This document shows positions 25,045-38,952 of a stretch of DNA of 64,000 nt, one piece after another; position 1 is the stretch's first letter, and each line of letters starts with the position of its first letter. Location of the stretch: positions 7,311,154 to 7,375,153 of the forward strand of contig NC_084886.1 of NCBI RefSeq assembly GCF_958979055.1. The letters are read 5' to 3'. The DNA is from Alnus glutinosa. Lineage: Eukaryota; Streptophyta; Magnoliopsida; Fagales; Betulaceae. Both the position numbers and the translations under genes were made by a program. The notes beneath the pieces are model-generated. The model searched no databases and was not told the origin of the DNA. It was given only the letters and a program-made list of their open reading frames with translations.

Positions 25045-25553
25045 TAATCGTTTATCTCTTTCCATCTATTTTTCAGGGGCTTCCTCCAAGATCGGCAGTA
25101 CATCCAATGAGGGTTAGTGCATATTTTTTTAATTATAATTTGTTATTATGTTGTAACTTTTTTTTGCATTTGTCACACTATACTCCATGTTTCTTTATTT
25201 GTCTCTGTGGAACAGGTTTGTTACATGGTGATTCATTCTGCATACTTTTATGATGCATTCAGTGCTTTCAATATAAGGTACAGTTAAAATAGCGCAGGCC
25301 ATCTTGCGAAAAAAAAATGCAATATTGAGGGGGTATCCCGAAAATTATTTATAGCAAAGTTGCTAATCTTCTGTGGCGTCTGGAAGGGCATCCTAGAATC
25401 TGGTGCATACCATGTTTGGAAGGGTAGGGGTCCAAGGCCTTCTGGTTCGTCTACAATTTTGTCAGATGTGTAAATAATTCTTCCTTTGACACTAATAGGA
25501 AAAAGACTTCAACTTTAGAAACTATCTAATAAAGTCGTATAAACTCAGTAAGA

Positions 25554-25943
25554 CACTAGTAAGACTCTTTTTTTTTTATAAGTAAAGTATATTAAAAAAG
25601 CGCGAAGGGGCGCAACCCATAGTACACAGGACGTATACATGAAGCCCCTAATTCAAAGAAAAAAGAGAGCACCTATCTATAAATTCAAAATAAGAACACT
25701 CATGCATAAACTGAATTTTCTCTCTACACATAAACAACGTTTGTAGCATCATTTTCTTAAAGTTCATCAAATCAGTCTCACAATCTTCAAAACAGCGTGC
25801 ATTTCGTTCCCTCCATACACACCACATCAAACACAATGGAGCCATGCGCCAAATCGGTATCAAAGTCCGATTACCCTTTTGCCCCCTCCAACTCCCCAAC
25901 ATATCTTTCACCGATTGCGGCATTACCCACTAGTAAGATTCTT
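25554..25943 (-). mobile_element. 5'-truncated LINE with 16-bp target duplication
   Basis: The body, 25570-25927, is the end of a LINE in minus orientation. A 91-codon frame (25923-25648) carries the C-terminal words CLMWCVWRERNARCFEDCE seen in plant LINE ORF2 proteins, and the element ends in an A tail (T run on the plus strand at 25570). The flanks 25554-25569 and 25928-25943 are the same 16 bases with one difference (cactagtaaga, then tctt), a clear target duplication. It lies antisense in kinase intron 9. Confidence 0.85.
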
Positions 25944-28013
25944 AAGGATTTCTCTAGAACTCTAGACCTAGCTTTGTTATGGAGGCTTTCGGGATGACCT
26001 GAGGGAAGAAGAAAGATCATTAGAGAACTGAACGCAAGGCAAGAGCTGGAAGAGACAGGTGGCTGCTTACCTTTCATTGAATAAGGCCTGATGGGCTGAG
26101 TTGTTTGGAAGTTAGCTTTAGAAGTCAGTTTGGTTACAATTGAGGGGTTCTATATAACCCAAGTCCACAAATGTATCGGCAGTCAATTGGTTAATTGTGT
26201 AAACACTTTCTGGGAGTTTAGGCTTTTCTTGAATAAAGCTTGGAGATTTTGGACCTCTCGAAGTGTCCAGCTTGCATTTCATCTTCTTCCATCCTTTCCT
26301 TCTCATCATCCTTTATCCTTCTTTACAATTCAGTATAGCAGAAAATAAGTAATACATTACAAGCTTAAACAAAACATATACTAAAAGAAAGTTCTGTGCA
26401 GGACTTGGCAGATACTTCCAGTTCTATCACTGTGCAGAACTCTTATAACTCTCAAACCAAAGACCCCAACTTAAAACTGATTTAATGCTAGAAGCCATTT
26501 TTTTTTTTTAATTTTTTTTTTATTCTAGACGCCTTGTGACTTAATGTTCAAAATCTGGTAAGACTTGTCTCTATCTGATCTCATATGTGGGCCCTACATA
26601 TTTAAAACTTCTGATCAATTTTTGAGCTTTATTATGTGCTCATTCTAGGCCATTTTCTTGAAGAGCATCTTAAGCAATTTTGAAGAATTAGATGTAGTGT
26701 TGGAGGGGAATCCATGTGTATGATGTCCAGTGGGTAAACGAAGGTTCATGGTGTTATTCGGTTTGTCAGTTTGTAGTGTACTGATGGAGTCATTCCTGCA
26801 TTGCTATACATTCTAGGTTACTGGAAACAGATTCTATATGGTTTCTCCCCTTTCTCCCCTTTATAGCTCCTTTAATTACTTACTGTTGGTATTATGGTCT
26901 TAACAGGTTAGGAATAATGTTGTATTCTAACTTTCTTGTTGATGCATGTTTAATATTAAGCATGATTCAGTGTTAAAAAAGTGATGAGGAAATATTTGAC
27001 TTATTTATTTCTTTTTGATAGGTTTTATTCATGATATCCATTGAGCCTGCTCCGATGCTCGAGGATAAAGAAAAATGGTTTGTTACATCCACATATTCTA
27101 ATAACAGTTTGTGAGTTGTAACTTGGAAGTAGCTGTTGTTTCAGCCACCTGGTATCACGATGCTTTGATTACAATTCAAAGAGTTAGGCAAGAGCAACAA
27201 ATTTCCAATGTGCTAGAGCGTAAAGTGCTCTTTTGTCTATCTTTCCTTTAAACTTGTTAGGCACTCATCAGTCGTACAATCCTTTTACGATCATCTCTTG
27301 ATCTCTCCTTCCCATCAAATGTCTCCATATGCTAATCTGTATTTACATTATACCCTCAAATCTACTTTCATGAAGGTACAGTTTCATTTTTATATGGTTA
27401 CCTTTATATTGAACCTTTCAGATCATAAAGTACCTATTCCCACTGCCCCAAAATAAGTTCCTTGCTTTCCCTTTTAGACAGTACCAAAATAAGTTTCAAC
27501 TTTCAAAAAGTTAAAGAGTGTTTATATCTAAATCTTGCTACTAAAAAAGAAAAGAAAATTCATTAAAGGTGAAGCCCACGTTTGGGCATTTTAGAAGACT
27601 ACTTATTCTGCTTCATTAAACATTGTGCCATTTCAAACTAAGATATTAAACTTTACATGGTTGCTGCAACATTAAAGGGTCATATCACTGATTTGTCCTG
27701 AGCCTGCCAAGTGAAATTACCAGTGCTTGAATTCAAAATTACTGGGACAAAGTGTACAGCTGTTAGTTCCATTGTGGTGTAACTAATCGTTAACTCTTGA
27801 GAGAATATATATTCAACCATTGCTACTACTAGTTTCAGCCTTGGCTAAGCTGGGTGGTTTGGTTTCTATGGGTTGGCCTAATAGTTGTGTTTGTTCCAGG
27901 AATGTTAGAAAGGTCAGGATTCACATACACACAAACACAGACACAGAGAGAGAGTCATTGTCCTCTCCTACTGCAATGTAGACAAGAGTTCTTATAGGGC
28001 ATCACTGGGAACT

Positions 28014-30136
28014 CTTTTTTTTGATAAGTAAAATATATTGAAAAGGCACAAAGGGGTGCAACCCAAAGTACACAGGATGTATACAAGGAACCCCTAATGT
28101 AAAGAACATAGAGAACAACTATCTAAGAAATCAAAATAGGAACATTCATGCATTAACTTAATTCTATCTCTCCACATAAACAACATTTGAAGCATCTTTA
28201 TCTTCAGATTCGACAAACCAGTCTCACAATCTTCAAAATAGCGTGCATTCCGTTCCCTCCAAACGCACCACATCAAACACAACGGAGCCATGCGCCAAAT
28301 CTGTATCGAAGTCTGATTACCCTTCTGGCCCCTCCAACTCCCCAACATGTCTTTCACCGACCCTGGCATTACCCACTACACCCCAAACAATTGTAGAAGC
28401 GCCCTCCACAATTCTGTAGCCACCATACAATGCAGAAACAAATGATCAATGGATTCTCCAGCGGTCTTACACATAGAGCACCAATCCATCACGATAATGT
28501 TTCTCTTTCGAAGGTTATCTAAAGTTAAAGATTTCCCTAAAGTTGCCGTCCAAACAAAGAAGGCCACTCTCGAGGGAACATTAACTTTCCAAATACTTTT
28601 CCATGGAAATGAAGACTGAGTAGGACTAGACAACAACTTATAGTAGGACTTTACCTCAAAAGATTTCTTTCGCGCTGGCACCCAACACAACTTATCCTCT
28701 CCCTCGCTGCTAACTTTGAGGGTGTACAACATCCCAAAAAACCTACTAACCGCTTCGACCTCCCAATCATGAACTGAACGAGAAAACATAATATTCCATA
28801 AGATGGTGCCATTTTGTCTCTGCATAATTTCCTCCACCCAAGCATCCTTTCTTCTAGCAATAAGGAACAAATCTGGAAAGAGGATATTCCAAGGAATTTC
28901 CCCACACCATACATCATGCCAAAACAGAACTTTCGAACCATTCCCGATCTCATATCTCACATGCGCAGCAAAAGCATCCCATCCTCTCCTAATACTTTTC
29001 CACACGCCAAACCCATAAGAACCCCCAACCTCCTTAGAACACCAACCACCCCTCAAACTACCATATTTGACATCCACCACCTTTCTCCAAAAAGCATCTC
29101 TCTCCATAGCATATCTCCATAACCATTTACCCATCAAGGCTTTGTTGAACATAACCAAATTTCTCACTCCTAGCCCCCCCGAAGCTTTAGAAGAACAAAT
29201 CGTACGCCAATTAACCAAATGAAATTTAAATTCATCTCCAACACCACCCCAAAGGAAATCTCTCTGAAGTTTCTCCAAACGATTTGCCACTCCCACAGGA
29301 ATAGGGAAAAGAGATAGAAAGTACGTAGGTAAGCTTGAGAGAGTGCTATTGATCAAGGTTAACCTCCCCCCTTTAGATAAACACACCTTCTTCCACCCTG
29401 CTAGTCTAGCTTCCATCTTCTCAATAACATTATTCCACATATTAGAATCTTTATATTTAGCACCCAACGGAAGGCCCAAATACTTTATCGGAAGCGAGGC
29501 CACACCACACCCAAGGATACTAGCCAACTCCTCGACATCCCCAACCTCACCCACCGGAACCATCTCAGATTTGGATAAATTGATTCTCAAGCCCGAAACT
29601 GCTTCAAAACAAAGCAGCAAACACCTCAAATCTCGGACCTGATCAACAACAGGATCACAGAAAATCAACGTATCATCCGCAAATAATAAATGGGATACCA
29701 TCAGAGCATCTTGGGAACTCGATCCAACTGAGAAACCCGATAACCGCCCACTATTCACTGCCGCATATATCATCCGACTGAACGCCTCCATCACCATCAC
29801 GAACAGGAGCGGGGACAAAGGATCCCCTTGTCGAAGACCCCGAGAACTACAAAAGAACCCTGAAGGCGACCCATTTATATTTATGGAAAAACAAACAGTA
29901 GAAATGGAATGAGCAATCCAGCCAACCCATTTCTCCCCAAAACCACATCTTTTTAAAACGTAAAGCAGAAACTCCCAATTGACATGATCATACGCCTTCT
30001 CCAAATCCAATTTACAAATAATGCCCGGAATTCCAGAACGAATCCTACTATCCACGCATTCATTGGCCACCAAAACAGAATCCAATATTTGCCAAGGCGT
30101 ATGCTTATTACTTATAAAAAAAAAAAAAGAAACCAA
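28014..30136 (-). mobile_element. 5'-truncated LINE with long reverse transcriptase frame
   Basis: A minus-strand frame, 30136-28376, encodes about 580 residues of a non-LTR reverse transcriptase: IICKLDLEKAYDHVNWEF, then LRQGDPLSPLLFVMVME, the catalytic FADDTLIF, and C-terminal zf-RVT words WKVNVPSRVAFFVWT. A single TAG at 28378-28376, probably once CAG, separates it from the final 91 codons (28369-28094, CLMWCVWRERNARYFEDCE). The endonuclease and first RT motifs are missing. The A tail is the T run at 28014-28022. The copy is young, with one nonsense change in about 2 kb. No target duplication was found. It is antisense in kinase intron 10. The first residues before QILDSVLVANE are not LINE coding sequence. 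Confidence 0.88.
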
Positions 30137-30709
30137 GTTATAAGCTCATAATAACCCTTGAGGTGTGGGTGTGATAAAATTGGCAAGCTTAACTAACATG
30201 GAAAACTTGAGCAATACAAGCTTACAGTGGTTCTTTTAAGTTCTGCTTGAACTCTTGCGAGCGGAAGTTTCTGAATTTATGGTGGTTCTTTCAACTTTTG
30301 TTGCATTTATGCCCAACTCTTTCTGCTCTTTGTTATGACATTTCTCACTTAAACCATGATAAATATCCTATCTATGGTATTCAAACATAAGTTCTCTCTT
30401 TTGGCAGGTCTCTTGTGTTCCATGATTTTGTTGCAAAGAGCCCTAACAAAAGAACCTCGTCTACGTCCTACTGCATCTGAGATGTTGAAAGTACGTTAAT
30501 TAGCATCTCTATTTGCATAATAATACACATTTTAGAAAATTTTTGTGCTATAAATTTATATGCTACACATCTTGTCTCTTTAAGGCCTTATTTGAAATAA
30601 TGCTAAAAGTCCAGTAGTTACTCAGCTGCATAAGTAATCTAGATATTGTTTAAAATTGTTTTCTGTTTTGTCATGCACATGTGTCTTGTTCCATTTTGAT
30701 AATGCAACT

Positions 30710-31440
30710 TTTTTTATGAGAAAATTATTGAAGAAGAATAGAAGCTCGCGTACACGAAAAGTATACAAGAGAAGCGACCACTTTAATGGAGTCGAAAATC
30801 TAAAAAGTTAACAAAATCTACAAGATTAGAAGAGCAGAAATTAGGAACAAAAGTAATTGTCCAATCTAAAAAGGAGCTCAAGAAAGAGGCTTTTAATTGC
30901 AGCACATTAGACTTGCAATCATCGAAAAGACATCTATTCCTTTCTCTCCAAATGCTCTGCATAAGTAAAGAAAGGATGACTTTCCAAATGGCCCTTTTGA
31001 TTGTTGACGTCCTTGTGTCTTCCAACATTGAAGTAACTCTAGAATATTGCCCGGCATGACCCACGAGAATCCAAAAAGAATGAGAACCAAATGCCATAAC
31101 TCGCTGGTAAATTCGCAATGGATGAGAAGGTGGTTTACGGCCTCCTCGCTCTTCTTTCAAAGACAACACCAGTTGACAATGTAAGTCCCTGCCTCCTAAG
31201 GTTGTCAATCATAAGGATTTTACCCAAAGCTATCGTCCAAGTGAAGAAAGCAATAAGAGATGGAGGCTTCACCTTCCAAATTCTCTTCCAAGGAAAAAGG
31301 GAAGCTCTTATGGCTTGGATGTTAATGGGAGATATATTACTTAAGTCGTATGGAAGAGTTTTACAAATTTCAGTGGGAGCTGGTTATTGTAGGCTATATG
31401 GTGTGATCTATTTACGACTAGAAGAAAAATTGATCTAGCA
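30710..31440 (-). mobile_element. LINE 3' fragment
   Basis: Minus-strand reading shows the zf-RVT end of LINE ORF2: PWKRIWKVKPPSLIAFFTW near 31290-31240, then, in the 31208-30783 frame, MQSIWRERNRCLFDDCK. At least one frame change separates the two parts. It is a different subfamily from the copies at 25570 and 28014, as judged by its residues. It lies antisense in kinase intron 11. Confidence 0.75.
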
Positions 31441-32689
31441 TTTCAAGCATCATTTATAGGCTAATGTTCCGTAGAGTTTGGGAATCTAATACATTTCTTT
31501 TTGCTTTTAAGCATTGATGATTAAAAAATTGTCAGAAATTTTCTAAGAGATCCTTGTACACAATGTTTTTTAATTTTTCATTGCTGATTATAATTTTAGA
31601 AAGGGAGAAAAAGCTATGCAGACGTGAGTCTTAATATAGGCCTCAACACACCTAATGTTTTTAAGCACTTTCTTTTTCTTTAAAAGAAATAATTGATTGC
31701 TTTTTGTTAACCTTGATGCATGTCATTAAACATCCTTTCATTCTGACTTGAGTTATCTCTTCTGTGTTTAAAACATAGCACAAATTCATTGAGAAATGCA
31801 AATATGGACCTTCTGCAATGTCACCAAAGATTGAAAAGTCGAGGCAAATTAGGGCCTCCATGGCTCTGGAAGCACAAAGTCTTCCAACTTTAGCAGGAGA
31901 TGATGTATGTTGCAATTTATTCATGTTTGCAGTCTCTTCCTCATTTCCTTCCTTGCCCCCACGGCCCCAACTGGGTGTCTCTTTTCAGTAGAATTATTTT
32001 ATCTTGTTTTGACTGTTGATAATTGAAACAGCCACTACTATCTCCAAAACTGAATCAGGAATATGGAGATACTGTTCCATCAAGGCCTTATAATATTGGG
32101 CTTCAAGTTGCAAATGAAGTGCCTGCAAGTAACACTTTGAGGAAGCAGCACATATCTGATGGTGTAAAACTGGGTGGAGAAGGTATGCATGTCTTACATA
32201 TTATGTGATTGGTTGGACTTGAATTCTTGTAGGAGAACATCTTCTAGCCTGAGGTTATGTTAAGGTTCAAGCAGTGTAGACTAATTTCTGTCACAATATA
32301 TTCAGAAAAATAAGTGGCTTATTGAATTTTATGCAGTTGAATATTCATGGTAATGAACATCACCATCAACTTGAACCTGACCATTTATTTAAATGTAACC
32401 TATTTTATAAATTAAAGTTGAACAATCTATTAATTTGTGCCTTTGAGCGTGTGCGAAGGTTATTTCCTTTCTCCTCAAAGTCACTAATCTTTAAAGAAAA
32501 TCCTCAAATGAACTAATACTGAATTTGGTGATTGAAACATTCCGAAATTGCTTTTCTGAGGTAGTGGAAAATCCCAATTGATGTTTTGATTGCATGTTTT
32601 AACTGATTTTCTGATTGCATGCTTTAATTTGGTGACCGGTTGTTAATAATTGCTAGTTTGCTATATGATGGCAAATCAATAATATGTCT

Positions 32690-35615
32690 AGGCATAATCT
32701 AGGACATCCCAAAGCGATTGAAAAGAACACTCAAAATAGCGGAAGCCACATCACAATGAAGAAGGTGATTCACAGATTCCTCATTCTTCTTGCACATGCA
32801 ATATCTGTCCATCACGATGACGTGCCGCCTCCCAATCATGTGTCGCTCTAGTGAAGCTCATGTTCCACTGGTTGGAACCCCCCAAAACTCTAAATTAGCT
32901 GCAATAGAGGCGTCCTTCTCACAAGCAAGACCATATAAAACCGGAAAAGCTACCTTTAGAGTTGTTTCCCCACACCATTGGTCATGCCATAAGTTAATCT
33001 TCGACCCATCCCCTACCTCAAAACTTGTAAAGCTGGAAAGTTTATCCCACCCTTTCTTGCCTGATGTTCTTCCACAACCCCTCCCCAAAGACTCCTGTAG
33101 GCTCTAGAGAGCACTACCCTCCCCATAAATTGCCAAAGTTAGAGTCTACCGCTACTCTCCACCAAGCCTCTCTCTCAAACCCATAGCATCCCAACCATTC
33201 ACCTAAGAGAGCACGATTAAACATCATGAAAATTCCTGATACCCAACTCTCCCACAGAGATCGGAAAACAAACCTTAGACCAAGTCACTAGGTGATATTT
33301 GAACTCTTCACCTAACCCACCCTACAAGAAATCTCGTTGGATCTTCTCAATACGGCTAGCAACACTCACCGGAATAGGGAAGAGAGACATGTAATACGTA
33401 GGCATATTAGCAAGAGTACTCTTGATGAGAGTAACCTTACCACCCTTGGACAAATACAATATTTTTCAACTGGCCAATCGATTTTCTACTTTGTCAATAA
33501 CGCCGTCCCAAATATGCTTAGCCTTATAGGAGGCCCCCAATGGTAAGCCAAGATACTTGACCGACAGAGAGGAAACCCCACACCCATGGATTCGGGCCAA
33601 CCTTCCCACCTGAGTAACATTCCCAACAAGAACCAATTTGTCTTGGCCAAATTCACCTTTAAGCCCGATGCTGCTTCAAAGCACAGGAATAAGCTTCGCA
33701 TGTGACGCAAATGAGCAGGAAGAGCATCACAGAAGATCAAAGTATCATCTGAAACATGAGATGGGAGAATGAAGTATTGCCCACTGAGAACCCATCCAAC
33801 AACCCCCCACTAACCGCATCAGAAATCATTCTTCCAGAGCCTCCATCACAAAAACAAACCGCAGGGGGATAAAGGATCCTCTTTTGTCAACCCACGGGAA
33901 CTACTAAAGTAGCTTGTCGGAGTGCCATTTACCAAAACTGAAAAGTGCACTGAGCAGATACAGTGGGCTATCCATGAGCACCATTTTCCTTCAAAACCTC
34001 AACGCCTCAGCAAATACAATAAAAATCCCAATTCACGTTATCATTCGCTTTCTCTAAATCCATTTTTCAAATGACACTCGGCTCGTCAAATCTGAGCCTA
34101 CTATCAAGGCATTCATTGGCAATAAGAACCAGATCAAGAATCTTCCTACCTCTAATGAAGGCACTCTGGGACTTAGAGATGATCTTCTCGATTACCATCC
34201 TAAGCATGTTAGCTAAAGTCTTGGCAATAATTTTGTAAATTCCCCCCACAGGACTAATCGGATGGTAGTCCTTGAGATCGATAGCACTTGGAATCTTCAG
34301 AATAAGCGAAATAAACGAAGCATTGAGACTCTTCTCAAACTTACCTATAGCATGAAAATCACTGAAAACCTTCATAATATCCACTCTCAGCACATCCCAG
34401 CAAGCTTTGAAGAACGCCATAGAGAAATCTTAAGGGCTCAACGCCTTGTCACCAACCATCACTTTCACAACCTTCCTCACTTCCTCCTCTCCAAAATCTC
34501 TCTCCAACAAACATGCCTCGGACTCCAAAATGGAGTCAAAGGAAAGACCATCCCGACGGCCTCCAACAACAATGCTTTGTAAATAACTTTTGATAGAGCT
34601 GGCCAATGTGCTCGTTGATCTCTGCCTGATTAGAAGAGAGTCTACGGTCAGTCAATAAGGAGTCTATAGAATTATACCTTCTTTTAGAGCTAGCAATGGA
34701 GCGAAAAAATTTAGTGCACTTATCCCCCTCCTTTAACCACAACACCCTTGATTTCTGTCGCCAACTCACCTCCTCTAGTAGAGAAGAACTTTCAAGCTCA
34801 CTAACAACTTCTGCCGCCTTGGTTATCTCCTCCGCTCCTAAGGCCCTCCCTTCTTCAATGACATCAAAGACCCATAATTCTTCTAGAACATTCATCTTTT
34901 TTCTTTTGACGTTGCCAAACACGTCCTTATTCCATTTCTTCAAATCAAGTTTCAAAGCCTTGAGTTTACGCGCTAAGACAAAATTAGGCGTACCTTGGAA
35001 ATGGTAAAAATCCCACTACTGTTTCACCAAGCCAACAAAACCTTCCACCTTTAGCCACATGTTTTCAAATTTGAAGGGCCTACTCTCCCTTAGGGCATTT
35101 CCACAATCATGAAGAATGGGGAAATGATCCGAACAAAGGCAGTAGGGCCTTTACTGGAACACACCTGGAAACAACTCCTCCCACTCCGAAAAGATAAAGA
35201 ATCTATCAATCCTGGACCACACGGGGGGATTGTGAGAAATCGACCATGTATAAGCACCACCACCAAGGGGAAGGTCTATCAGACCTTGAAGAAATAAAAT
35301 CAGAAAACTCCATTATGGCAGAACATAAACGAGCCGCACCTGACCTTTCACTGGGAAAGCGAGTGACATTAAAATTCCCCCCCAATACACCAAGGCAAGT
35401 TCCACCAACTGAGCAAGCCAGCCAACTCATCCCATAAAAGCCTTCTATTCCTATCTGAATTAGGGCTATAAACACCTGCAAAGGCCCATATGGAATGGTC
35501 AGTAACGTTCTTGAAGGAAACAACCAAGTAGTAAACCCCCACACTCAACCTTCTCCACTACCCTTTTATCCCACATGATCAGGATACCTCCTTAAGCCCC
35601 ACTGAAGAGCCTGGA
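32690..35615 (-). mobile_element. Old, much-broken LINE (endonuclease to near 3' end)
   Basis: Minus-strand fragments in order are the endonuclease (GGNFNVTRFPSERSG in the 35544-35206 frame), the linker before RT (34955-34536), early RT words ISPVGGIYKIIAKTLANML and SAFIRGRKILD (34420-34067), the region after the catalytic motif (33740-33486) and the C-terminal region (33088-32858). Stops and frameshifts lie between all of them, and the true 3' tail is missing. It lies antisense in kinase intron 13 and accounts for most of that 3.5 kb intron. Confidence 0.85.
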
Positions 35616-35923
35616 GGTTGTAACATCCTGTTAAATGATACTGCTTGTTCCTAGGCACTATGTTTTCTGATGCACATGAATTTTATATATGACAGGTAAC
35701 TTTGACACTGCGATAGTTCATGGTGGAGATGGGATAGAAAAGACAGTCACTCAACCACAAGTTTCTGATGCTAAAGAACCCTCCCCTGCTCTTGAACATG
35801 TTGAAAGCCTTTCTGTTCCTGCTGCAGGAGGCAAATCAACTGCATCCTGGTACTTCCCCCCCTCACTCTTTATATCTGATGTTCATTTAGGCATTTAGGC
35901 GCCTAAAGCTAGGTTTTTTCCAA

Positions 35924-35944
35924 CCCCCCCCCCCCCCCCCCCCC
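35924..35944 (+). repeat. (C)21 homopolymer in kinase intron 14
   Basis: A run of 21 C residues is followed directly by a T run. Long C runs are rare in plant DNA and are error-prone in sequencing, so the exact length is uncertain. Confidence 0.8.
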
Positions 35945-37540
35945 TTTTTCTCCTTCCTTTATTTAAATTGATTTTCAGTCTGTTATAGAAGGGATTATTT
36001 TATGGTGTATAGATATGCAGGGAGTATTTCTGCAAATCTCGTCAAAGTTGATTTCAATTTTCTAAAATCAGGAATGGTTGTTTTCCAATATGGTTGTAAA
36101 CAGTGATTTTGCAAATTTCCAAAAATGAAGTTATTTTGTAGTTTATTGGGTGAAGCAAATGCTCGTGATACATCTCTCTGCTTAACTGTCACCCTTTCAT
36201 GTCAAGTCTTATCTAGCACTTAAAATTATGATATTGTTGTCAATTTAAAAAGTCTGTTTTTGAAACTTCTCACCAAAATTTTGGGGTTCATTTATCAGGG
36301 TGGAGAATATAAGAGGTGTTGGAGCAAACAACAAATTTGTTGGAGAATCAAATTCTGTTACACTGACCGTACAAGAATCTCCTGACTCTGTATCTAGCTC
36401 CACTGAGCAGAACCTTAAGACTAAAGGGATTTCTCAGGCGGAGCTGGGAGGTGGCAGTGGTATAAGCCATAGCACATTGAAGAATGATACGGTTAGCCGG
36501 AAAACTTTTGCATTGCAAGACAAGGTAATAGTTCAAAATTTTATATGCTAAAAATTGCTTTAGAAGAAGCAATGGAAAGTCATTCAACTTTATTTTATGA
36601 TATGAATCTAATGAGATTATAAATCTTGGACCTGTTTGTGGAGATTCAGTTATTGTGAACAGTTGATTTGGATTAGTTGCTGATAGAACTCTGGACCATG
36701 GATAGCGTAGAATTTATTGTCTTGAGATTTTGGATTGCTTACCATTCTTCCTTTCATGTTTTCAAATCATTTGCTTGGCAAATAACTTCCCATGCTGTTG
36801 GACACTGCTCTTTTGTTTGCTTGCCTATTTGAATAGGCTCGTTTTCACTCCTTTTAGAGCCTTTGGAAATGCTTATTGCTGTGTCTGCAAACTGGGCTTG
36901 CTAACCTAGGATTCAATGTCATTGCAGCTTTGGTCCATATATGCAGCTGGCAATACAGTACCAATTCCATTCTTGAGGGCAACCGATATATCCCCTATTG
37001 CTCTTTTGTCAGTCAACGTGCTTGGAGGCTTGCAGCGGGATAATAGTGGAACTGTATGCGTGGAGGCATTGCAGGAGCTCTTTACTGGTGGTGATGGGCA
37101 GTCTAAAAAGGGTCGGAGAGGACAAAATGAGGTTACCTCTCTCTCTCTGCCGTTTTGATATAAGTTTCTTATCCACTTGATGTGCTGCAGATGCCCCTTC
37201 CAGTGTTTACCAAAGGCTCACTTCAAGTTCTACACTAATGAATTTGGCACAGGCTTTAGCATAGTTCTTTGCCTTTGCATGTGGAGCCTATAGCTCAGAG
37301 TAAGAGCACGCTTCCACATGTTTCCATGCCACTTTTTTTGAATTTCTTCACTGGAATTAACGCAGACGAGTTAAATGGCTGCTTGTCTTGTCGGGCTACT
37401 GTTGCTTAAATTAAAATTTTTTATGCGGCCATTCATTTGCAGGTGTTATGAAGATATGCCACTTCAGGAAATGCAAGCAACACCTGCAGCAGACCATTCA
37501 AAATCTTTGTGATACACTTCGAACTATTTTGCGGTTGTAG

Positions 37541-38952
37541 ATAGGCAAATACTGCTGCCATTTCAGTAATTTCTGATTTGTTTCTACATCTATCTAGTTT
37601 TATGGGGTGTTTATATCTATCAAGTTTTGAAAAGTCAGAAAAATTTGGGGGTACTAGTTGTGGCCTAACTTATAGCGCCGCAGCTTTCTGTACATTTCTG
37701 CCCCCCCAACCCAAGTCTTATAGAGTTACAGGCTAGTAGTTTCTGTGTACAGATTGTAATTTGCACGCTTGAATGCTTTTTTTTAAATAAATAAATAAAT
37801 AAATAAATAATCTTCAAATATGTTTTCCGCGTCTGTTTATGGAGGGAGGACTATTTTTTATTTATTTTAATTTTTTTTTCTTGAAAAAAAGCAAGGCTAC
37901 CGTGGTCAAGGTTTTATTTTTAATACATCCAATGATGTAGATGGTTATTCGTTATTTAAATTTTCTAAATAACATGACAACATGTTCTCTTGGAGTGAAG
38001 AGGATGTTATTCCGGCTACCATGGAGTGCCCTGAGCTTTGGGTATGTAAAATTATGTTAATACATTAATTGTTTTTACCCTCCCACTTTCTATGAAATAA
38101 TTACTAGTGCTGGTTCAACTTGGTGGAACTTTGACAGGTGCATGTTTCTTCTCATCGAGTTGAATTTTCTAACAAATTTTTTGTCATTATGTCCTATTTT
38201 TTCTAATGAATGCTTACCCTTTCTTTTTTACTACAATTGATATCCATCTCCATATAATAAAATAAGAGAAATATTATTTAGTAAATTATTATATGACTCT
38301 TATATATTTGAGATGATGTAGCAATGAAAATTAATATTCTTTTTTTTATAAGTATTGATTTTTATTATCATATTATTAATTTGTATGACAATCGTATAAA
38401 AATTTATTAGATAACGTTACTCCAAAAAAAAAAAAAAAAAAAAATCTCAAAATGTTCTTAAATGGGTATAAGTAAAAAAGTAAAAAGTTAATTCAAGTTT
38501 TTTTAAAAAAATGCAAATTTAATTCCCCATAAAATTAATTGGATAAATGTCTTTTTATTTTTTATTTGAACTCTTGTGTTATTATTAATTAGATATTAAT
38601 GTTTTTATTTTTATCTTGAACTTGTATACCTTGATAATACAATTCTTTACTTATATAATTAAAAACTCTTTTATTTGTCACCAAAGAAAAAAAAAAGAAA
38701 AAGAAAACCTCCGTACATTATTTTCATGCTAAATTGACCTCAGCCCACGTTCAATATCAGTCGAGGGAAGTTCCCCATCGACCTGGAAGCTAGAACGAGG
38801 AATCGGTGGAATTTTCGGGAAGGGTTTGTAGGGTAGGTTAGCACACCTTAAGTTAAGAAGAAACATGCACCGGCGGCGGCGATACTAGTGGAGCGTGGGC
38901 TAATACCTGAACCCAAGAGAACAGAGGCCAGAGGGGCCGAGAAGTGAGAACA
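37541..38952. other. Spacer between kinase locus and RimP-like gene
   Basis: The first part is the former 3' region of the kinase, with an (AAAT)n repeat near 37784-37810. A stretch near 38270-38420 forms a weak hairpin with atatgactcttat on one side and gtatgacaatcgtat on the other, perhaps another MITE. The last 200 bases are GC-richer and should hold the promoter and leader of the RimP-like gene. Confidence 0.4.

Noticed and set aside
28803-29122. Plus-strand Pro/Ser-rich frames
   Set aside because: They are shadows of the minus-strand LINE reverse transcriptase.
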